From positions 248,001 to 312,000 of the forward strand of contig NZ_JARZAI010000006.1 in NCBI RefSeq assembly GCF_029893355.1: DNA of 64,000 bases, written 5' to 3'. The notes beneath the pieces were generated by a model. It had not been told where the DNA came from. It did no database searches and was given only the letters and a program-made list of their open reading frames with translations. Position 1 is the first letter of the stretch. Every line of letters begins with the position of its first letter. This document shows, one piece after another, positions 16,713 to 25,627 of the stretch. This DNA is from Kitasatospora sp. MAA4. GTDB taxonomy: Bacteria; Actinomycetota; Actinomycetes; Streptomycetales; Streptomycetaceae. Position numbers and translations under genes: made by a program.

Positions 16713-17366
16713 ATGGCCGTCATCCACCGCACCGACCTCAAGCCGACCAAGCTGGAGCTGCTCACCGCCTGGCTGCCCTCCCGGCCGTGGTACATCGGCG
16801 GCGCGGACGAACCGGAGCTGGCCAAGGCCGGCGGCTTCCGACTGGACGACCCGCAGGGGGAGGTCGGGATCGAGTTCATCGTGGTCACCGACAGCTCCGG
16901 CGCTCACCCGACCAGCTACCTGGTGCCGCTCACCTATCGCGGCGCCCCGCTCGACGGCGCGGAGCACGCCCTCGTCGGCATCATGGAACACGGGGTGCTG
17001 GGGCGGCGCTGGGCCTACGACGGCTGCCACGACCCGGTGCTGGTTACGCAGTTGCTGGCCCTGATCGAAGGCCGGGTGCAGGCCCAGGACCAGAACACCA
17101 GCGACAGCCCCGACCGGGAGGTCTCCCGCTCCTCCACCGGTGGCGGCGGTGCCGTCCCCACGGACCTCACCGCCACCACCGACGACACCGAGGGCACCGA
17201 GGGCACCGAGCTGCCCGCACCGCACGGTACGAGCCTGCGCCTGCACCGGGTGCTGCGCCCCGGGTCCGTCCCTCCAACCGAGGCGACCGGCCACGTCGCC
17301 GGCGCCTGGCAGCTGCCGGACGGCGCCCGCGCGCGAGGGCTGTTCGCCGTCCTGCGGCAGGCCTAG
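16713..17366 (+). CDS. Maltokinase N-terminal-cap-like domain protein
   Basis: 217 residues from ATG 16713. The N-terminal part (TKLELLTAWLPSRPWYIGG, then a beta strand IEFIVV and a VPLTYRGAPL strand) corresponds to the cap domain that precedes the kinase domain in maltokinases and in trehalose synthase-maltokinase fusions, but no kinase domain follows. After residue 120 an acidic Ser/Thr/Gly-rich linker leads to a short C-terminal segment that is probably a separate beta element. Stand-alone caps of this kind are sometimes labelled as glucan-branching proteins in databases; I see nothing catalytic. The stop shares a GGCCTAGGCC palindrome with the stop of the convergent gene. Confidence 0.8.
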   Translation: MAVIHRTDLKPTKLELLTAWLPSRPWYIGGADEPELAKAGGFRLDDPQGEVGIEFIVVTDSSGAHPTSYLVPLTYRGAPLDGAEHALVGIMEHGVLGRRWAYDGCHDPVLVTQLLALIEGRVQAQDQNTSDSPDREVSRSSTGGGGAVPTDLTATTDDTEGTEGTELPAPHGTSLRLHRVLRPGSVPPTEATGHVAGAWQLPDGARARGLFAVLRQA

Positions 17367-18754
17367 GCCGTCCAGGTCGGCGTGTCGGTGCCCCAGCGGC
17401 CCGGTCCGCGCGACCAGTCGGCGGGGGCGCCGGCGTAGCCGATCGGCGGCAGGGCGTACGTCAGCAGGCCGTGCGGTGTCCGGGTCCCACCCAGCCACCG
17501 CGCGGCCTCGTGCGTCCCCTGGCCGGCCCGCGCCGCGGCGAGGCCGCCGGTCAGCCACCCGGCCGTGCCTGCGAGCGAGAGGCGCAGCTGCGTGCCGGCG
17601 CCGGACGCCTGACGCTCGGTCACCGCGCGCAGGACGGCTGCCGCCAGCAGGTATCCGGTGCCGTGGTCCAGCGCCTGGGCCGGCAGCACGCCGGGGCGAC
17701 CGTCCGCCGCCGCCTCGGTCACCGCGATCCCGCTGCCGGCCTGCACCAGGCTGTCGAAGCCGCGCCGCCCCGACCACGGGCCCGACCAGCCCCAGGCGCA
17801 CAGTTCAGCGAGGACCAGCCCGGGACGGCGCTCGGCCAGCGCGGCCGCCGACAGGCCGTGGCGCTCCAGCGCGCCCGGCCGGTAGCCGCTCACCAGGACG
17901 TCGGCCTCATCGAGGAGTTGCTCGAACACCGCGCGGTCGGCGGCACGTTCGAGGTCCAGCCGGGTCGAGCGCTTGCCGAAGCCGGTGTCCGCGTGGGCCT
18001 CCTCGCTCTCCGGCAGGCCCGGCGAGTCCACCCGCAGCACGTCCGCGCCGAGCAGCGCCAGCGTGCGGGTGGCCACCGGCCCGGCGATCACCCGGGTGAG
18101 GTCCAGCACCCGCAGCCCCGCGGCCGGCAGCTCGGCCGACGGCAAGGCTGCCGAGCGGGCGGCGATCCGGCGGGTCTCCACCAGGGGGAGCGACGGCGGG
18201 AGTTGGGGCGGGCCGGCGACGGCGACGGCCAGGCCGCCGGCCGCGTAGACGGCCTCCTGGACGGATTCGGCGGTACGCCCGGCCAGTTCGGCCGCGAGCC
18301 GCTGGACCATCGCCTCGTCGTGGCCGTCGCCGCCGTCGCCGTCGGAGTCCGGGGTGTCCGGCAGGCCGAGGGCGGCCAGCAGCCGGGCGCGGTGGTGCGG
18401 GTAGTTGGCGTGGGTGCGCACCCAGCCGTCGGCGGTGCGCCAGAAGCCGGAGAGCGGCGCGAAGCTGACCGGCGCCCGCCCGTCGATCCGCAGGTGGCGC
18501 TCGCTCACGAACGCGGTGGCCACCGCCCCCTCGTCCACCCGCACGGCCGGAACGCCGCCCCCGTTGCGCGCCGCCAGCAGCTCCGCCGCCGCGAGCGAGC
18601 AGACGCCGACCGTGGCCCGCGCCAGCTCCCGCACCGGCAGGCGCGACGGCAGCCCGTCGCCCGGTCCCTCGTACGCCACCCCCGCCACCAGCTCCGACGC
18701 GCCGCCGAGGGCGGCCCAGGCGTGCGCGGTCGGCTCGTCGATCATCTGTGTCAT
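17363..18754 (-). CDS. CaiB/BaiF family CoA transferase
   Basis: Three ATGs are possible (18763, 18754, 18745); 18754 has the best-spaced upstream AGG and gives 463 residues. The core fold begins around residue 200 with LPAAGLRVLDLTRVIAGPVATRTLALLGADVLRV split across its typical strand-helix, and GYRPGALERHG and AWGWSGPW follow, all hallmarks of type III CoA transferases. An extra 190 residues precede it and look like the family's linker and tail region in permuted order (GFWRTADGWVRTHANYP). The CoA donor and acceptor acids are unknown. It ends with a 4-bp convergent overlap. Confidence 0.85.
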   Translation of the reverse strand: MTQMIDEPTAHAWAALGGASELVAGVAYEGPGDGLPSRLPVRELARATVGVCSLAAAELLAARNGGGVPAVRVDEGAVATAFVSERHLRIDGRAPVSFAPLSGFWRTADGWVRTHANYPHHRARLLAALGLPDTPDSDGDGGDGHDEAMVQRLAAELAGRTAESVQEAVYAAGGLAVAVAGPPQLPPSLPLVETRRIAARSAALPSAELPAAGLRVLDLTRVIAGPVATRTLALLGADVLRVDSPGLPESEEAHADTGFGKRSTRLDLERAADRAVFEQLLDEADVLVSGYRPGALERHGLSAAALAERRPGLVLAELCAWGWSGPWSGRRGFDSLVQAGSGIAVTEAAADGRPGVLPAQALDHGTGYLLAAAVLRAVTERQASGAGTQLRLSLAGTAGWLTGGLAAARAGQGTHEAARWLGGTRTPHGLLTYALPPIGYAGAPADWSRGPGRWGTDTPTWTA

Positions 18755-18815
18755 ATCCGCCATCCTGCCGCTGCGCGGGCGCGCACACCGCACCGGCCGC
18801 GCTACCGTTTTGGGC

Positions 18816-19190
18816 ATGGACGAATACGCGGTGCCCATCCTGCCCAGCCGGGACCTGGCGGAGACGCTCGACTTCTATGTCCATCTGGGCTTTGAGCCGC
18901 GTGGTGCAGCACCGGAGAGGTACGACTACCTGATCATGGCTCGCGGCACCGTGGAGCTGCACTTCTGGCACCACCCCGACGTGGATCCGCTCTCCACGGC
19001 GGGCAGTTGCTACGTGCAGGTCAGGGATGCGGAGGACCTCCACCGCGAGTGGGCCCAGCTCGGCGTGCCCCACGACGAGGCCACCGGCAGCCGCCTGGAG
19101 CCGCCGACCGACACCGACTACCGGATGCGCGAGTTCGCCCTCATCGACCGCAGCGGCAATCTGCTGCGGATCGGCAGTCCGCGGTCCTGA
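18816..19190 (+). CDS. VOC-family (glyoxalase/bleomycin-resistance-like) protein
   Basis: 124 residues from ATG 18816. The vicinal-oxygen-chelate pattern is clear: VPILPSRDLAETLDFYVHLGFE, ELHFWHHPD, CYVQVRDAEDLHREW and a final REFALIDRSGNLLRIG strand. It matches the bleomycin-binding (Ble-like) branch, which sequesters glycopeptide drugs, but the same fold includes dioxygenases and isomerases, so resistance is only a possibility. It is divergent from the CoA transferase (61-bp gap) and convergent with a TetR regulator. Confidence 0.88.
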   Translation: MDEYAVPILPSRDLAETLDFYVHLGFEPRGAAPERYDYLIMARGTVELHFWHHPDVDPLSTAGSCYVQVRDAEDLHREWAQLGVPHDEATGSRLEPPTDTDYRMREFALIDRSGNLLRIGSPRS

Positions 19191-19197
19191 CAGCCCT

Positions 19198-19839
19198 TCA
19201 GGCCACGGCCTGGTGCAGTTCCAGCCCCGCGATCATCGCCTGGACACCCGCGCGGTACATCCGCTCGGCGGCCGCGCAGTCCTCGCCGGTGACGCCCCAG
19301 CTGGTGAGCGGGGCGCGCAGGACGTCGGTGAGTTCCAGTCCGACGAGCCCGTGCATCACGCACCAGAGGCAGTAGGCGGCCCGGGTGGCGCCGAGGCCCT
19401 GGGCGCCGGCGCGGTGCACGGCGTCGATCAGCGGCGCGAAGGCGGCCTGCAGCACCTCGGCGTGCAGACCGTCGGCCGGCTCGAAGTCCGGCAGCGGGCG
19501 GCTGAACATGAAGCCGTAGCGATGCGGCCCGTCCAGCGCGAATCTTCGGTAGGCGCAGCTGAGTTCACCCAGGTCGTGGAGCGCGTCGGCGGTGACCGGG
19601 ACGACCGCCAGCGCGTCCGTGAGCTCGGTGAAGGTGCGCTGGTACAGCGCCTCCAGGAGTCCGGGGCGGCCGCCGAAGCGGCTGTACACGCCCATGGTGG
19701 AGGACCCGGCCTCCTCGGCGACCCGGCGGACCGTCAGCTCGGCCGACCCGTGCTGCGCCAGCACCCGCAGGGCGGCGTCGACCAGCCGCTCGGCCAGCTC
19801 GGCCTGCGCGGCCGCGCCGGCGAGGGAACCGCGCGTCAT
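19198..19839 (-). CDS. TetR/AcrR-family transcriptional regulator
   Basis: ATG 19839 with GGAGG nine bases upstream; 213 residues. The N-terminal helix-turn-helix is clear (ALRVLAQHGSAELTVRRVA, then SSTMGVYSRFGGRPGLLEAL). The C-terminal part (YRRFALDGPHRYGFMFSRPLP) matches the WHG-type ligand domain. Target unknown; it lies between the VOC protein and the second GlxA-type regulator and may control itself or its right-hand neighbour. Confidence 0.92.
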   Translation of the reverse strand: MTRGSLAGAAAQAELAERLVDAALRVLAQHGSAELTVRRVAEEAGSSTMGVYSRFGGRPGLLEALYQRTFTELTDALAVVPVTADALHDLGELSCAYRRFALDGPHRYGFMFSRPLPDFEPADGLHAEVLQAAFAPLIDAVHRAGAQGLGATRAAYCLWCVMHGLVGLELTDVLRAPLTSWGVTGEDCAAAERMYRAGVQAMIAGLELHQAVA

Positions 19840-19878
19840 GGGATCGTCCTCCACTGGCTCTTGGCAACTCCCCTGACC

Positions 19879-20931
19879 CTAGTGGAAGTCCCGCCGCCCG
19901 CCCACAGAGTTGATCTTCCCCTGAGCGGTCGGATCCGGATCCGGGTGCGGATAGCGGAAGCGGTTGCGGTACTCCGTCGGCGTGGTGTCGAGTTTGCGGC
20001 GGAATGCGCGGATGAGGGTGTCGGTGGTCTGGAATCCGCAGCCGGCCGCGATGCGTTCGAGCGTGGCGTCGGTGGACTCCAGGTGGTTGCGCGCCACTTC
20101 GACGCGGGCCGACTCGATGTAGGCGGCCGGGGTCATGCCGAGGTCGGTCTTGAAGATCCGGGTGAGCTGGCGTTCGCTGACGTGGGCCTGGCGGGCGAGG
20201 TCGGCGACGGAGAGCGGGCCGGCGAGGTTGCGCATGATGTGGTGGCGGAGTTCCTCGATGCGGCGGGTGGTCGAGACGGGTTCGAGGGGGACGCTGAACT
20301 GGCTCTGGCCGCTGGGGCGCTTCAGGTACATCACGAGCTGCCGGGCGACGCGCAGGGCGACGGGCTCGCCGAAGTCGTCGGCGACCAGGGCGAGGGAGAG
20401 GTCGAGGCAGGCGCTGATGCCCGCGCCGGTCCAGACGTCGTGGTCGCGGATGAAGATCGGGTCGGCGTCGACCTCGATCGCGGGGTGGTCGGCGGCGAGT
20501 TGCTGCGCGGTCGACCAGTGGGTGGTGGCGCGCTTGCCGTCCAGCAGGCCGGCGTCCGCGAGGATGTGCGCGCCCACGCAGACGGAGGCGACCCGGCGCG
20601 TGCGTGTGGCGAGCATCTTCACCCGGGCCACCACGGCGGGGTCGCTGAGGGCGTGGACGCGGCCCCGGCTGTCGACGCTGACCGCGCCGGGCACCAGGAG
20701 GGTGTCGATGCTCCGGTCCGCCACCTCGGCGAAGGTGGCATCAGGCAGCAGCCGGACCCCGGCGGAGGTGGTGACCGGGTCCATGGTCTCGGCGGCCAGC
20801 ACGACGCGATAGCCCGTCGCATCGTCCAACTCCCGCCGCAGCAAGGCGAAGACCTCGGGAGGGCCGGTGACGTCCAGGAGGTCGACGCCGTCGAAGAGGA
20901 CGATGACGACGAGCCGCTCGACGGTGTTCAA
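19879..20931 (-). CDS. GlxA-family AraC-type regulator with DJ-1/PfpI domain (second copy)
   Basis: TTG 20931 is taken as start because GGAGG lies 6 bases before it; 350 residues. The DJ-1/PfpI half contains VASVCVGAHILADAGLLDG with the conserved cysteine and a following TTHW. The AraC half has two helix-turn-helix units (LSVADLARQAHVSERQLTRIF; LERIAAGCGFQTTDTLIRAF). It is divergent from an isochorismatase-family hydrolase gene with a 144-bp gap, the usual sign that the regulator controls that gene, and the MFS transporter gene behind it. Confidence 0.93.
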   Translation of the reverse strand: MNTVERLVVIVLFDGVDLLDVTGPPEVFALLRRELDDATGYRVVLAAETMDPVTTSAGVRLLPDATFAEVADRSIDTLLVPGAVSVDSRGRVHALSDPAVVARVKMLATRTRRVASVCVGAHILADAGLLDGKRATTHWSTAQQLAADHPAIEVDADPIFIRDHDVWTGAGISACLDLSLALVADDFGEPVALRVARQLVMYLKRPSGQSQFSVPLEPVSTTRRIEELRHHIMRNLAGPLSVADLARQAHVSERQLTRIFKTDLGMTPAAYIESARVEVARNHLESTDATLERIAAGCGFQTTDTLIRAFRRKLDTTPTEYRNRFRYPHPDPDPTAQGKINSVGGRRDFH

Positions 20932-21075
20932 GGGGCCTCCGGTCGGCAGCGCAGCGATGTCCGTATCTGCATGTTAGACGACATTGCCGACATCCCCGGG
21001 GGGCCGTAGCGTTTTCGATGCGGCCACCACGCGGTGCCCGAAACCCCGAACTCAACGCTCCTGGAGAGTACTTCC

Positions 21076-21669
21076 ATGGCTACGACCACCCTGCGCGAGC
21101 TCAACGGCCTCGACCAGACCCCCGCGACGCTCGCCGACGCGACCCTCATCCTGGTCGACTACCAGAACACCTACACCACCGGCGTGATGGAGCTGACCGG
21201 CTGGGCGCCCGCGCTCGACTCCGCCGCCGAGCTGCTGGGCCGTGCGCGCCAGGCCGGGACGAAGATCATCCACGTGATCAACGACGGCGGCGAGGGCACC
21301 CCGTACGACATCAAGGCCGAGATCGGTCAGATCCACCCGCGGGTCGCTCCCGTCGACGGCGAGCCCGTCGTGGTCAAGACGGCCGCGCCGAACGCGTTCA
21401 TCGGCACCGACCTGGACAAGCACATCGACGCGGCCGGCAACAAGAACGTCATCGTCATCGGCTTCATGACCAACATGTGCGTGCTGTTCACCGTCGAGGG
21501 CGCGTTCCTGCGCGGCAACGCGCCCACCGTCGTCGCCGACGCGTGCGCGACCCGGCCGGTGGCCAGCACGGTCGCCGAGCTGTCCGCCGTCCAGATCCAC
21601 CACGGCGCGCTCGCCACCATCACCGACCTGTACGGCGTCGTCGTCCCGACGGGCGCGCTGGTGAGCTGA
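21076..21669 (+). CDS. Isochorismatase-family cysteine hydrolase
   Basis: ATG 21076 with GGAG upstream; 197 residues. The catalytic triad of the family is visible: Asp28 in LVDYQN, Lys101 in VVVKTAAPNAF and Cys135 in GFMTNMCV. Members hydrolyse isochorismate, nicotinamide or other amides; the fold alone does not fix the substrate. It is followed 27 bases later by an MFS exporter and is divergent from a GlxA-type regulator, making a small regulated detoxification or catabolic unit plausible. Confidence 0.93.
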   Translation: MATTTLRELNGLDQTPATLADATLILVDYQNTYTTGVMELTGWAPALDSAAELLGRARQAGTKIIHVINDGGEGTPYDIKAEIGQIHPRVAPVDGEPVVVKTAAPNAFIGTDLDKHIDAAGNKNVIVIGFMTNMCVLFTVEGAFLRGNAPTVVADACATRPVASTVAELSAVQIHHGALATITDLYGVVVPTGALVS

Positions 21670-21696
21670 CCCCGCTCACGCACCAGAGGGTGGGGA

Positions 21697-22935
21697 GTGG
21701 GCACGACCTTGTACAGAAGGTTCTGGAATCTCTGCGGCCTCGTGCTGCTGGCAATCAACCTGCGGGCGGCCATCACCTGCGTCGCCCCCGTACTCGACAA
21801 CCTGCGCGTCACCTTCGGTCTCAGCGGAGTCCAGGTCAGCATCCTGACCGCGCTGCCGGTGCTCTGCCTGGGCGCCTTCGCCTCCCTCGCGCCGCCGCTG
21901 GCGCGCCGGGTGGGGACCGAGGGGGCTGTCACACTCTCACTGCTCCTGATCACGGCGGGCATCCTGCTGCGGGTGCTGCCGTCCCCGATCACGCTGTTCA
22001 CCGGCACCGTGGTGGCCGGGGGCGGCATCGCCATGGGCAATGTGCTGCTGCCGGTGGAGATCAAGCGCCGGTTCGCCCGGCGCGTGGGATCCCTCACCGG
22101 CCTGGCGATGATGCTGATGGCGGCGACCGGCGCGCTCGCCGCCGCGCTGACCGTCCCGCTCGACCACTCCGCCGGCTGGCGGGTGGCACTCGCCGTGTGG
22201 GCGGTCCCGTCGCTGGCCGCCACCCTGCTGTGGGGGCCGCGAGCCCTGCGCGGACGGCACGAGCGGGGGCACCCCGTCCCGGCGGACCGCCGCCTCGCCG
22301 GGGAGCCGTCCTTGCTCCGCTCCCCGCTGGCCTGGGCCCTGGCCGCCTTCCTGGGCCTGGCGTCGCTGATGTTCTACGTGCTGACGGCGTGGCTGCCGGC
22401 GAGCATGCAGGACCACGGCTTCGCCCAGGCCGAGGCCGGGATGATGGTGTCGGCCATGATGATCGTCGGCATCCCGATGGGCTTCGTGGTCCCGGTGCTC
22501 GCCGTCCGCCTGAACGACCAGCGGCCGATGATCCTGGCCGTGGCCGTGATCATGGCGGTGGGTCTGACGGGACTGCTCCTCGCACCGCGGTCCGGCTGGG
22601 TGTGGGTGCCCGTCCTCGGGCTCGCCACCGGCAGCGCCTTTCCGCTGGCGGTCACCATGCTGAGTCTGCGCTCGCCCAACCCGCAGGTGGCGGCCCGGCT
22701 TTCGGGCATGGCGCAGAGCGTCGGCTATCTGCTGGCGGGGTTCGGGCCGGTCTCGTTCGGGCTGCTGCACACCCTCACGGGCGGTTGGCAGGTCCCGCTT
22801 CTGCTGCTGCTCGTCCTGGTGGTACCCGAGACGTTCTTCGGCCTGCTGGCCGCCCGTCCCGGCTTCGTCCTGCCCGACACCGTGCGCCTCACGGCCTCCG
22901 CCGGGCTCCTCGTCGAGCTCAACATCCCGGCCTGA
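21697..22935 (+). CDS. MFS transporter, CynX/NimT type
   Basis: GTG 21697, 412 residues, twelve hydrophobic segments. LAINLRAAITCVAPVL in the first helix and LPVLCLGAFASLAPPLARR around helices 2-3 match the cyanate/nitroimidazole (CynX/NimT) branch of the major facilitator superfamily. GSAFPLAVTMLSLRS after mid-protein is also typical. Position suggests it moves the substrate or product of the isochorismatase-family enzyme. A 13-bp-stem terminator follows 24 bases later. Confidence 0.88.
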   Translation: MGTTLYRRFWNLCGLVLLAINLRAAITCVAPVLDNLRVTFGLSGVQVSILTALPVLCLGAFASLAPPLARRVGTEGAVTLSLLLITAGILLRVLPSPITLFTGTVVAGGGIAMGNVLLPVEIKRRFARRVGSLTGLAMMLMAATGALAAALTVPLDHSAGWRVALAVWAVPSLAATLLWGPRALRGRHERGHPVPADRRLAGEPSLLRSPLAWALAAFLGLASLMFYVLTAWLPASMQDHGFAQAEAGMMVSAMMIVGIPMGFVVPVLAVRLNDQRPMILAVAVIMAVGLTGLLLAPRSGWVWVPVLGLATGSAFPLAVTMLSLRSPNPQVAARLSGMAQSVGYLLAGFGPVSFGLLHTLTGGWQVPLLLLLVLVVPETFFGLLAARPGFVLPDTVRLTASAGLLVELNIPA

Positions 22936-22958
22936 CACACCTTTTGAACTGACGACCA

Positions 22959-22990
22959 ACGCCCCCGCTCTCCGGCAAGAGCGGGGGCGT
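22959..22990. terminator. Bidirectional terminator
   Basis: ACGCCCCCGCTCT (22959-22971) pairs perfectly with AGAGCGGGGGCGT (22978-22990) around a 6-base loop. It separates the rightward MFS gene from the leftward secreted-protein gene and can serve both. Confidence 0.9.
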
Positions 22991-23006
22991 CGTCGTACGA
23001 CGGGTG

Positions 23007-24119
23007 TTACGCCTTGGAGCGGGCGGGCTTGGTCACCAGCGCCTGCTTGCTCCGGAAGGGGCAGACGAGCTGCTGCTGGATGGTGGCGGCGAGCAGGTCC
23101 TCAGGACCCTTGAGGGCGTCCGCGAGGGTCTGGTCCAGCGGGAAGACCATCTCGGCCGCGACGTTGTCCTGAACGATCCGGGCCAGGTTGTCCAGCGCGA
23201 CGGCGACCGGGTCGGCCGGGAACTGGGCCATCTCGATGTTGATCAGGTGGCTGTCCAGCTTGGCCGGGTTCATGTACTGCTTGAGGATGATGCTGTTCTG
23301 GTTGAGCACGGACGTCGTCCAGATCGTCATGACGACGGTGTAGAGGTCGCTCCAGTCCTTCTCGCCGACCAGCTGGCGCCACCGCGTCATGATGTCCTTG
23401 ACGCCGGCGATCTGGACCTGGGCCGCGTAGTCCATGTTGGTGCCGATGTCGGCGAACACGCTGCCCGAGAAGTCCTCGAAGGACTTCATGTCGAAGGAAC
23501 CGGCCTGCACCGCGCCCGCGATGAACCGCAGTGCGGCGTCGAGGATCCGCGCGGAGGAGTCCTGGAGCTCCTGCGGCATGTTCGCCGCGGCGAGCTGCCG
23601 GCGGGCGCCGGCGAGGGTGGCCGCGAAGGCCTGCAGCGGGGTGACCCACTCGGTCGTCGCGGGGCCCTTGGACGCGACCATCTGCAGGTCGTGCGCGTCC
23701 AGGTGGTCGGCGTTGGGGAGGTTGGGGACTCTGTTGTCGAGGTAGGGCGAGAGGATCGAGTAGATGCCCAGCGGCGCGTGGGCGACCGACTTCGCCAGCT
23801 GGAATATCTCCGAGACGGGGTGCTCGGATATCTGCTGTCCGTTGTGGACGAGGGTGTAGAGGCCACCCGCGTAGTCGTTGTAGACGACGATGACCGGCGA
23901 GAGGTTCAGGGTGACCTCGGCCCGCAGCGCGTCGTAGTACTTCTGCATGTCGGTGTCGACCGCGATGATCGCGTCGCGGGCCTGCTGCTCGGTGGCCGCA
24001 GTGGATCCGGTGGGCACGGTTGAATCGTTCGAACTCGCGGCAGCGGCCGGGGCGTTGCCGAGAAGTGAGACGGCACCTACTGCGGTGGCGGTGCCGAGGA
24101 ATGCCCTGCGTGTGGTCAT
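23007..24119 (-). CDS. Tat-secreted protein of unknown function
   Basis: ATG 24119 gives 370 residues starting MTTRRAFLG, a twin-arginine signal followed by a hydrophobic core and an Ala-rich cleavage region near residue 25-30. The mature part looks mainly alpha-helical, with DYAGGLYTLVHNGQQISEHP, a later IGTNMDYAAQVQIAGV stretch and few cysteines (one near the C terminus). I recognise no catalytic motif or domain. Tat export suggests folding or cofactor loading in the cytoplasm. It is monocistronic, flanked by terminators at 22959 and 24344. Confidence 0.8.
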   Translation of the reverse strand: MTTRRAFLGTATAVGAVSLLGNAPAAAASSNDSTVPTGSTAATEQQARDAIIAVDTDMQKYYDALRAEVTLNLSPVIVVYNDYAGGLYTLVHNGQQISEHPVSEIFQLAKSVAHAPLGIYSILSPYLDNRVPNLPNADHLDAHDLQMVASKGPATTEWVTPLQAFAATLAGARRQLAAANMPQELQDSSARILDAALRFIAGAVQAGSFDMKSFEDFSGSVFADIGTNMDYAAQVQIAGVKDIMTRWRQLVGEKDWSDLYTVVMTIWTTSVLNQNSIILKQYMNPAKLDSHLINIEMAQFPADPVAVALDNLARIVQDNVAAEMVFPLDQTLADALKGPEDLLAATIQQQLVCPFRSKQALVTKPARSKA

Positions 24120-24343
24120 GCTCTCCCTGTTCCTGGGGATGAGAGGTGCACGGCGGCTGTGTCCGTTCCAGCCGGTGATCACGCTAGGGATTTCAAGTAT
24201 GGTGTGAGAACTGTGTGATGACCCAGTGTCAGCTCGTGCCGAAGGGGCAGACGTTGTCCGACTGCCGGAAGCGTTCGGGCGAGCAGGTCAGGTAGCGGGT
24301 CGTCATAACTACCTTGCTACGTACGGGACTTGTCAGGGATACG

Positions 24344-24377
24344 CCACCGCCCCCGCCGAAGTCGGCGGGGGCGGTGG
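24344..24377 (-). terminator. Strong terminator after the Fgd gene
   Basis: CCACCGCCCCCGCCGA (24344-24359) is fully complementary to TCGGCGGGGGCGGTGG (24362-24377); the tip opens as a small loop. It lies about 20 bases beyond the stop of the leftward Fgd gene. The rest of the 279-bp gap (24120-24398) should contain the promoter of the Tat-secreted protein. Confidence 0.9.
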
Positions 24378-24398
24378 GTCGGTAGCCGTACGCGGGAG

Positions 24399-25403
24399 TC
24401 AGTTGCCTGCGACCGCCCGCAGCCGGGGCAGGATCTCCTGGCCGTAGAGCTCCAGGAAGCGCTGCTGGTCGGGCCCCGGGGCGTGGAAGACCAGGTGGTT
24501 GAAGCCCAGGTCCAGGTACTCGGTGATCCGCTCGACGTGCTCGTCCACGTCGCTGGAGACGATCCAGCGGCTCGCGGTGCGCTCCACCGACAGGGCGTCG
24601 GCGCGGCGCTCCATCTCGATCGGGTCGTCCACGCCGGTCTTCTCGTCCGGGGTGAGGGCCAGCGCCCCCCAGTAGTGGGTGTTCTCCAGCGCCTGCTTGC
24701 GGTCCGGGTCGAAGGAGACCTTGACCTCGATCATCCGGTCCACGTCCTGGAGCGTGCGGCCCGACTGGGCCGCGCCCTCCGCCAGCGCGGGCAGCAGCAC
24801 GTCGGCGTAGAGCTCGCGCCCCTTGCCGCTGGTGCAGATGTGGCCGTCGGCGAGCCGCCCGGCCATCCGGGTGGTGGCCGGCCCCGCGCCCGCGACGTAC
24901 AGGCCGACCGGGATCTCGGGCAGGTCGTAGATGGTCGCGCGGTCGCAGCGGTAGAACGCGCCGTCGAAGGTGACCCGCTCCTCCGTCCAGAGCCGCTTGA
25001 TCAGCGTGATCGACTCCTTGAGCCGCGCGAAGCGCTCCTTGGGCTCCGGCCAGACCGTGCCCGCGGGCACCTCGTTCAGCGACTCCCCCGAGCCCAGGCC
25101 CAGCACCACGCGGCCCGGCGCCAGGCACCCGAGCGTGGCGAACGCCTGGGCGACGACCACCGGGTTGTAGCGGAACGAGGGCGTCAGCACACTCGTCCCG
25201 ACGATCACCCGCTCGGTGCTCGCGAGCAGCGCGCCGAGCCAGGGCAGCGCGGCCGGGGCGTGCCCACCGGTGTGCCGCCAGGGCTGGAGGTGGTCGCTGA
25301 TGAAGACCGAGTCGAATCCGTGCTTCTCCGCCTGCACGGAGTAGTCCAGCAGCTCACGGGGTGCGAACTGCTCGGCGGACGCCTTGTAGCCGAACTTTGT
25401 CAC
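24399..25403 (-). CDS. fgd: F420-dependent glucose-6-phosphate dehydrogenase
   Basis: GTG 25403 is chosen because GAGGGG lies about 10 bases upstream and it yields 334 residues, close to the 336 of the mycobacterial enzyme; an upstream GTG (25448) lacks a ribosome site. The sequence follows mycobacterial Fgd throughout: KASAEQFAPREL, SDHLQPWRHTGGHAP (with the catalytic His and Trp), GTSVLTPSFRYNP, LGSGESLNE (catalytic Glu), CTSGKGRELY and FNHLVFHAPGPDQQRFLEL. It oxidises glucose-6-phosphate to the lactone and reduces F420, feeding F420H2 to other oxidoreductases. It is monocistronic with its own terminator. Confidence 0.95.
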   Translation of the reverse strand: MTKFGYKASAEQFAPRELLDYSVQAEKHGFDSVFISDHLQPWRHTGGHAPAALPWLGALLASTERVIVGTSVLTPSFRYNPVVVAQAFATLGCLAPGRVVLGLGSGESLNEVPAGTVWPEPKERFARLKESITLIKRLWTEERVTFDGAFYRCDRATIYDLPEIPVGLYVAGAGPATTRMAGRLADGHICTSGKGRELYADVLLPALAEGAAQSGRTLQDVDRMIEVKVSFDPDRKQALENTHYWGALALTPDEKTGVDDPIEMERRADALSVERTASRWIVSSDVDEHVERITEYLDLGFNHLVFHAPGPDQQRFLELYGQEILPRLRAVAGN

Positions 25404-25627
25404 CTGCGAAGACCCCTCTGGGTAGAAGACCGGGTCTGATGACCCCACGTCACCAAGCTATCCGAGCGTCCGGTTACGGACGTTAAGACGGCGCCAAGAT
25501 TGCCGGGTTCTGGCAGTGTGCCGGGAGCGCTCCTGGCCCCACCATGACCAACGGCAGCGCGAGCGGGAGGCGCGCTGCTCGGGGCGGCAGTCGCTGTCGC
25601 CCCGGGCCTTCGGGGTGGGAGTCAGCG

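Noticed and set aside
14601..17801. A 1066-residue open frame on the minus strand
   Set aside because: It overlaps the LAXTG, GNAT and kinase-cap genes in other frames and shows only Arg/Pro/Gly-rich low-complexity sequence, a usual shadow in high-GC DNA.
24226..24447. Short plus-strand ORF upstream of the Fgd terminator
   Set aside because: It crosses the terminator and the end of fgd, has no ribosome site and no recognisable content.
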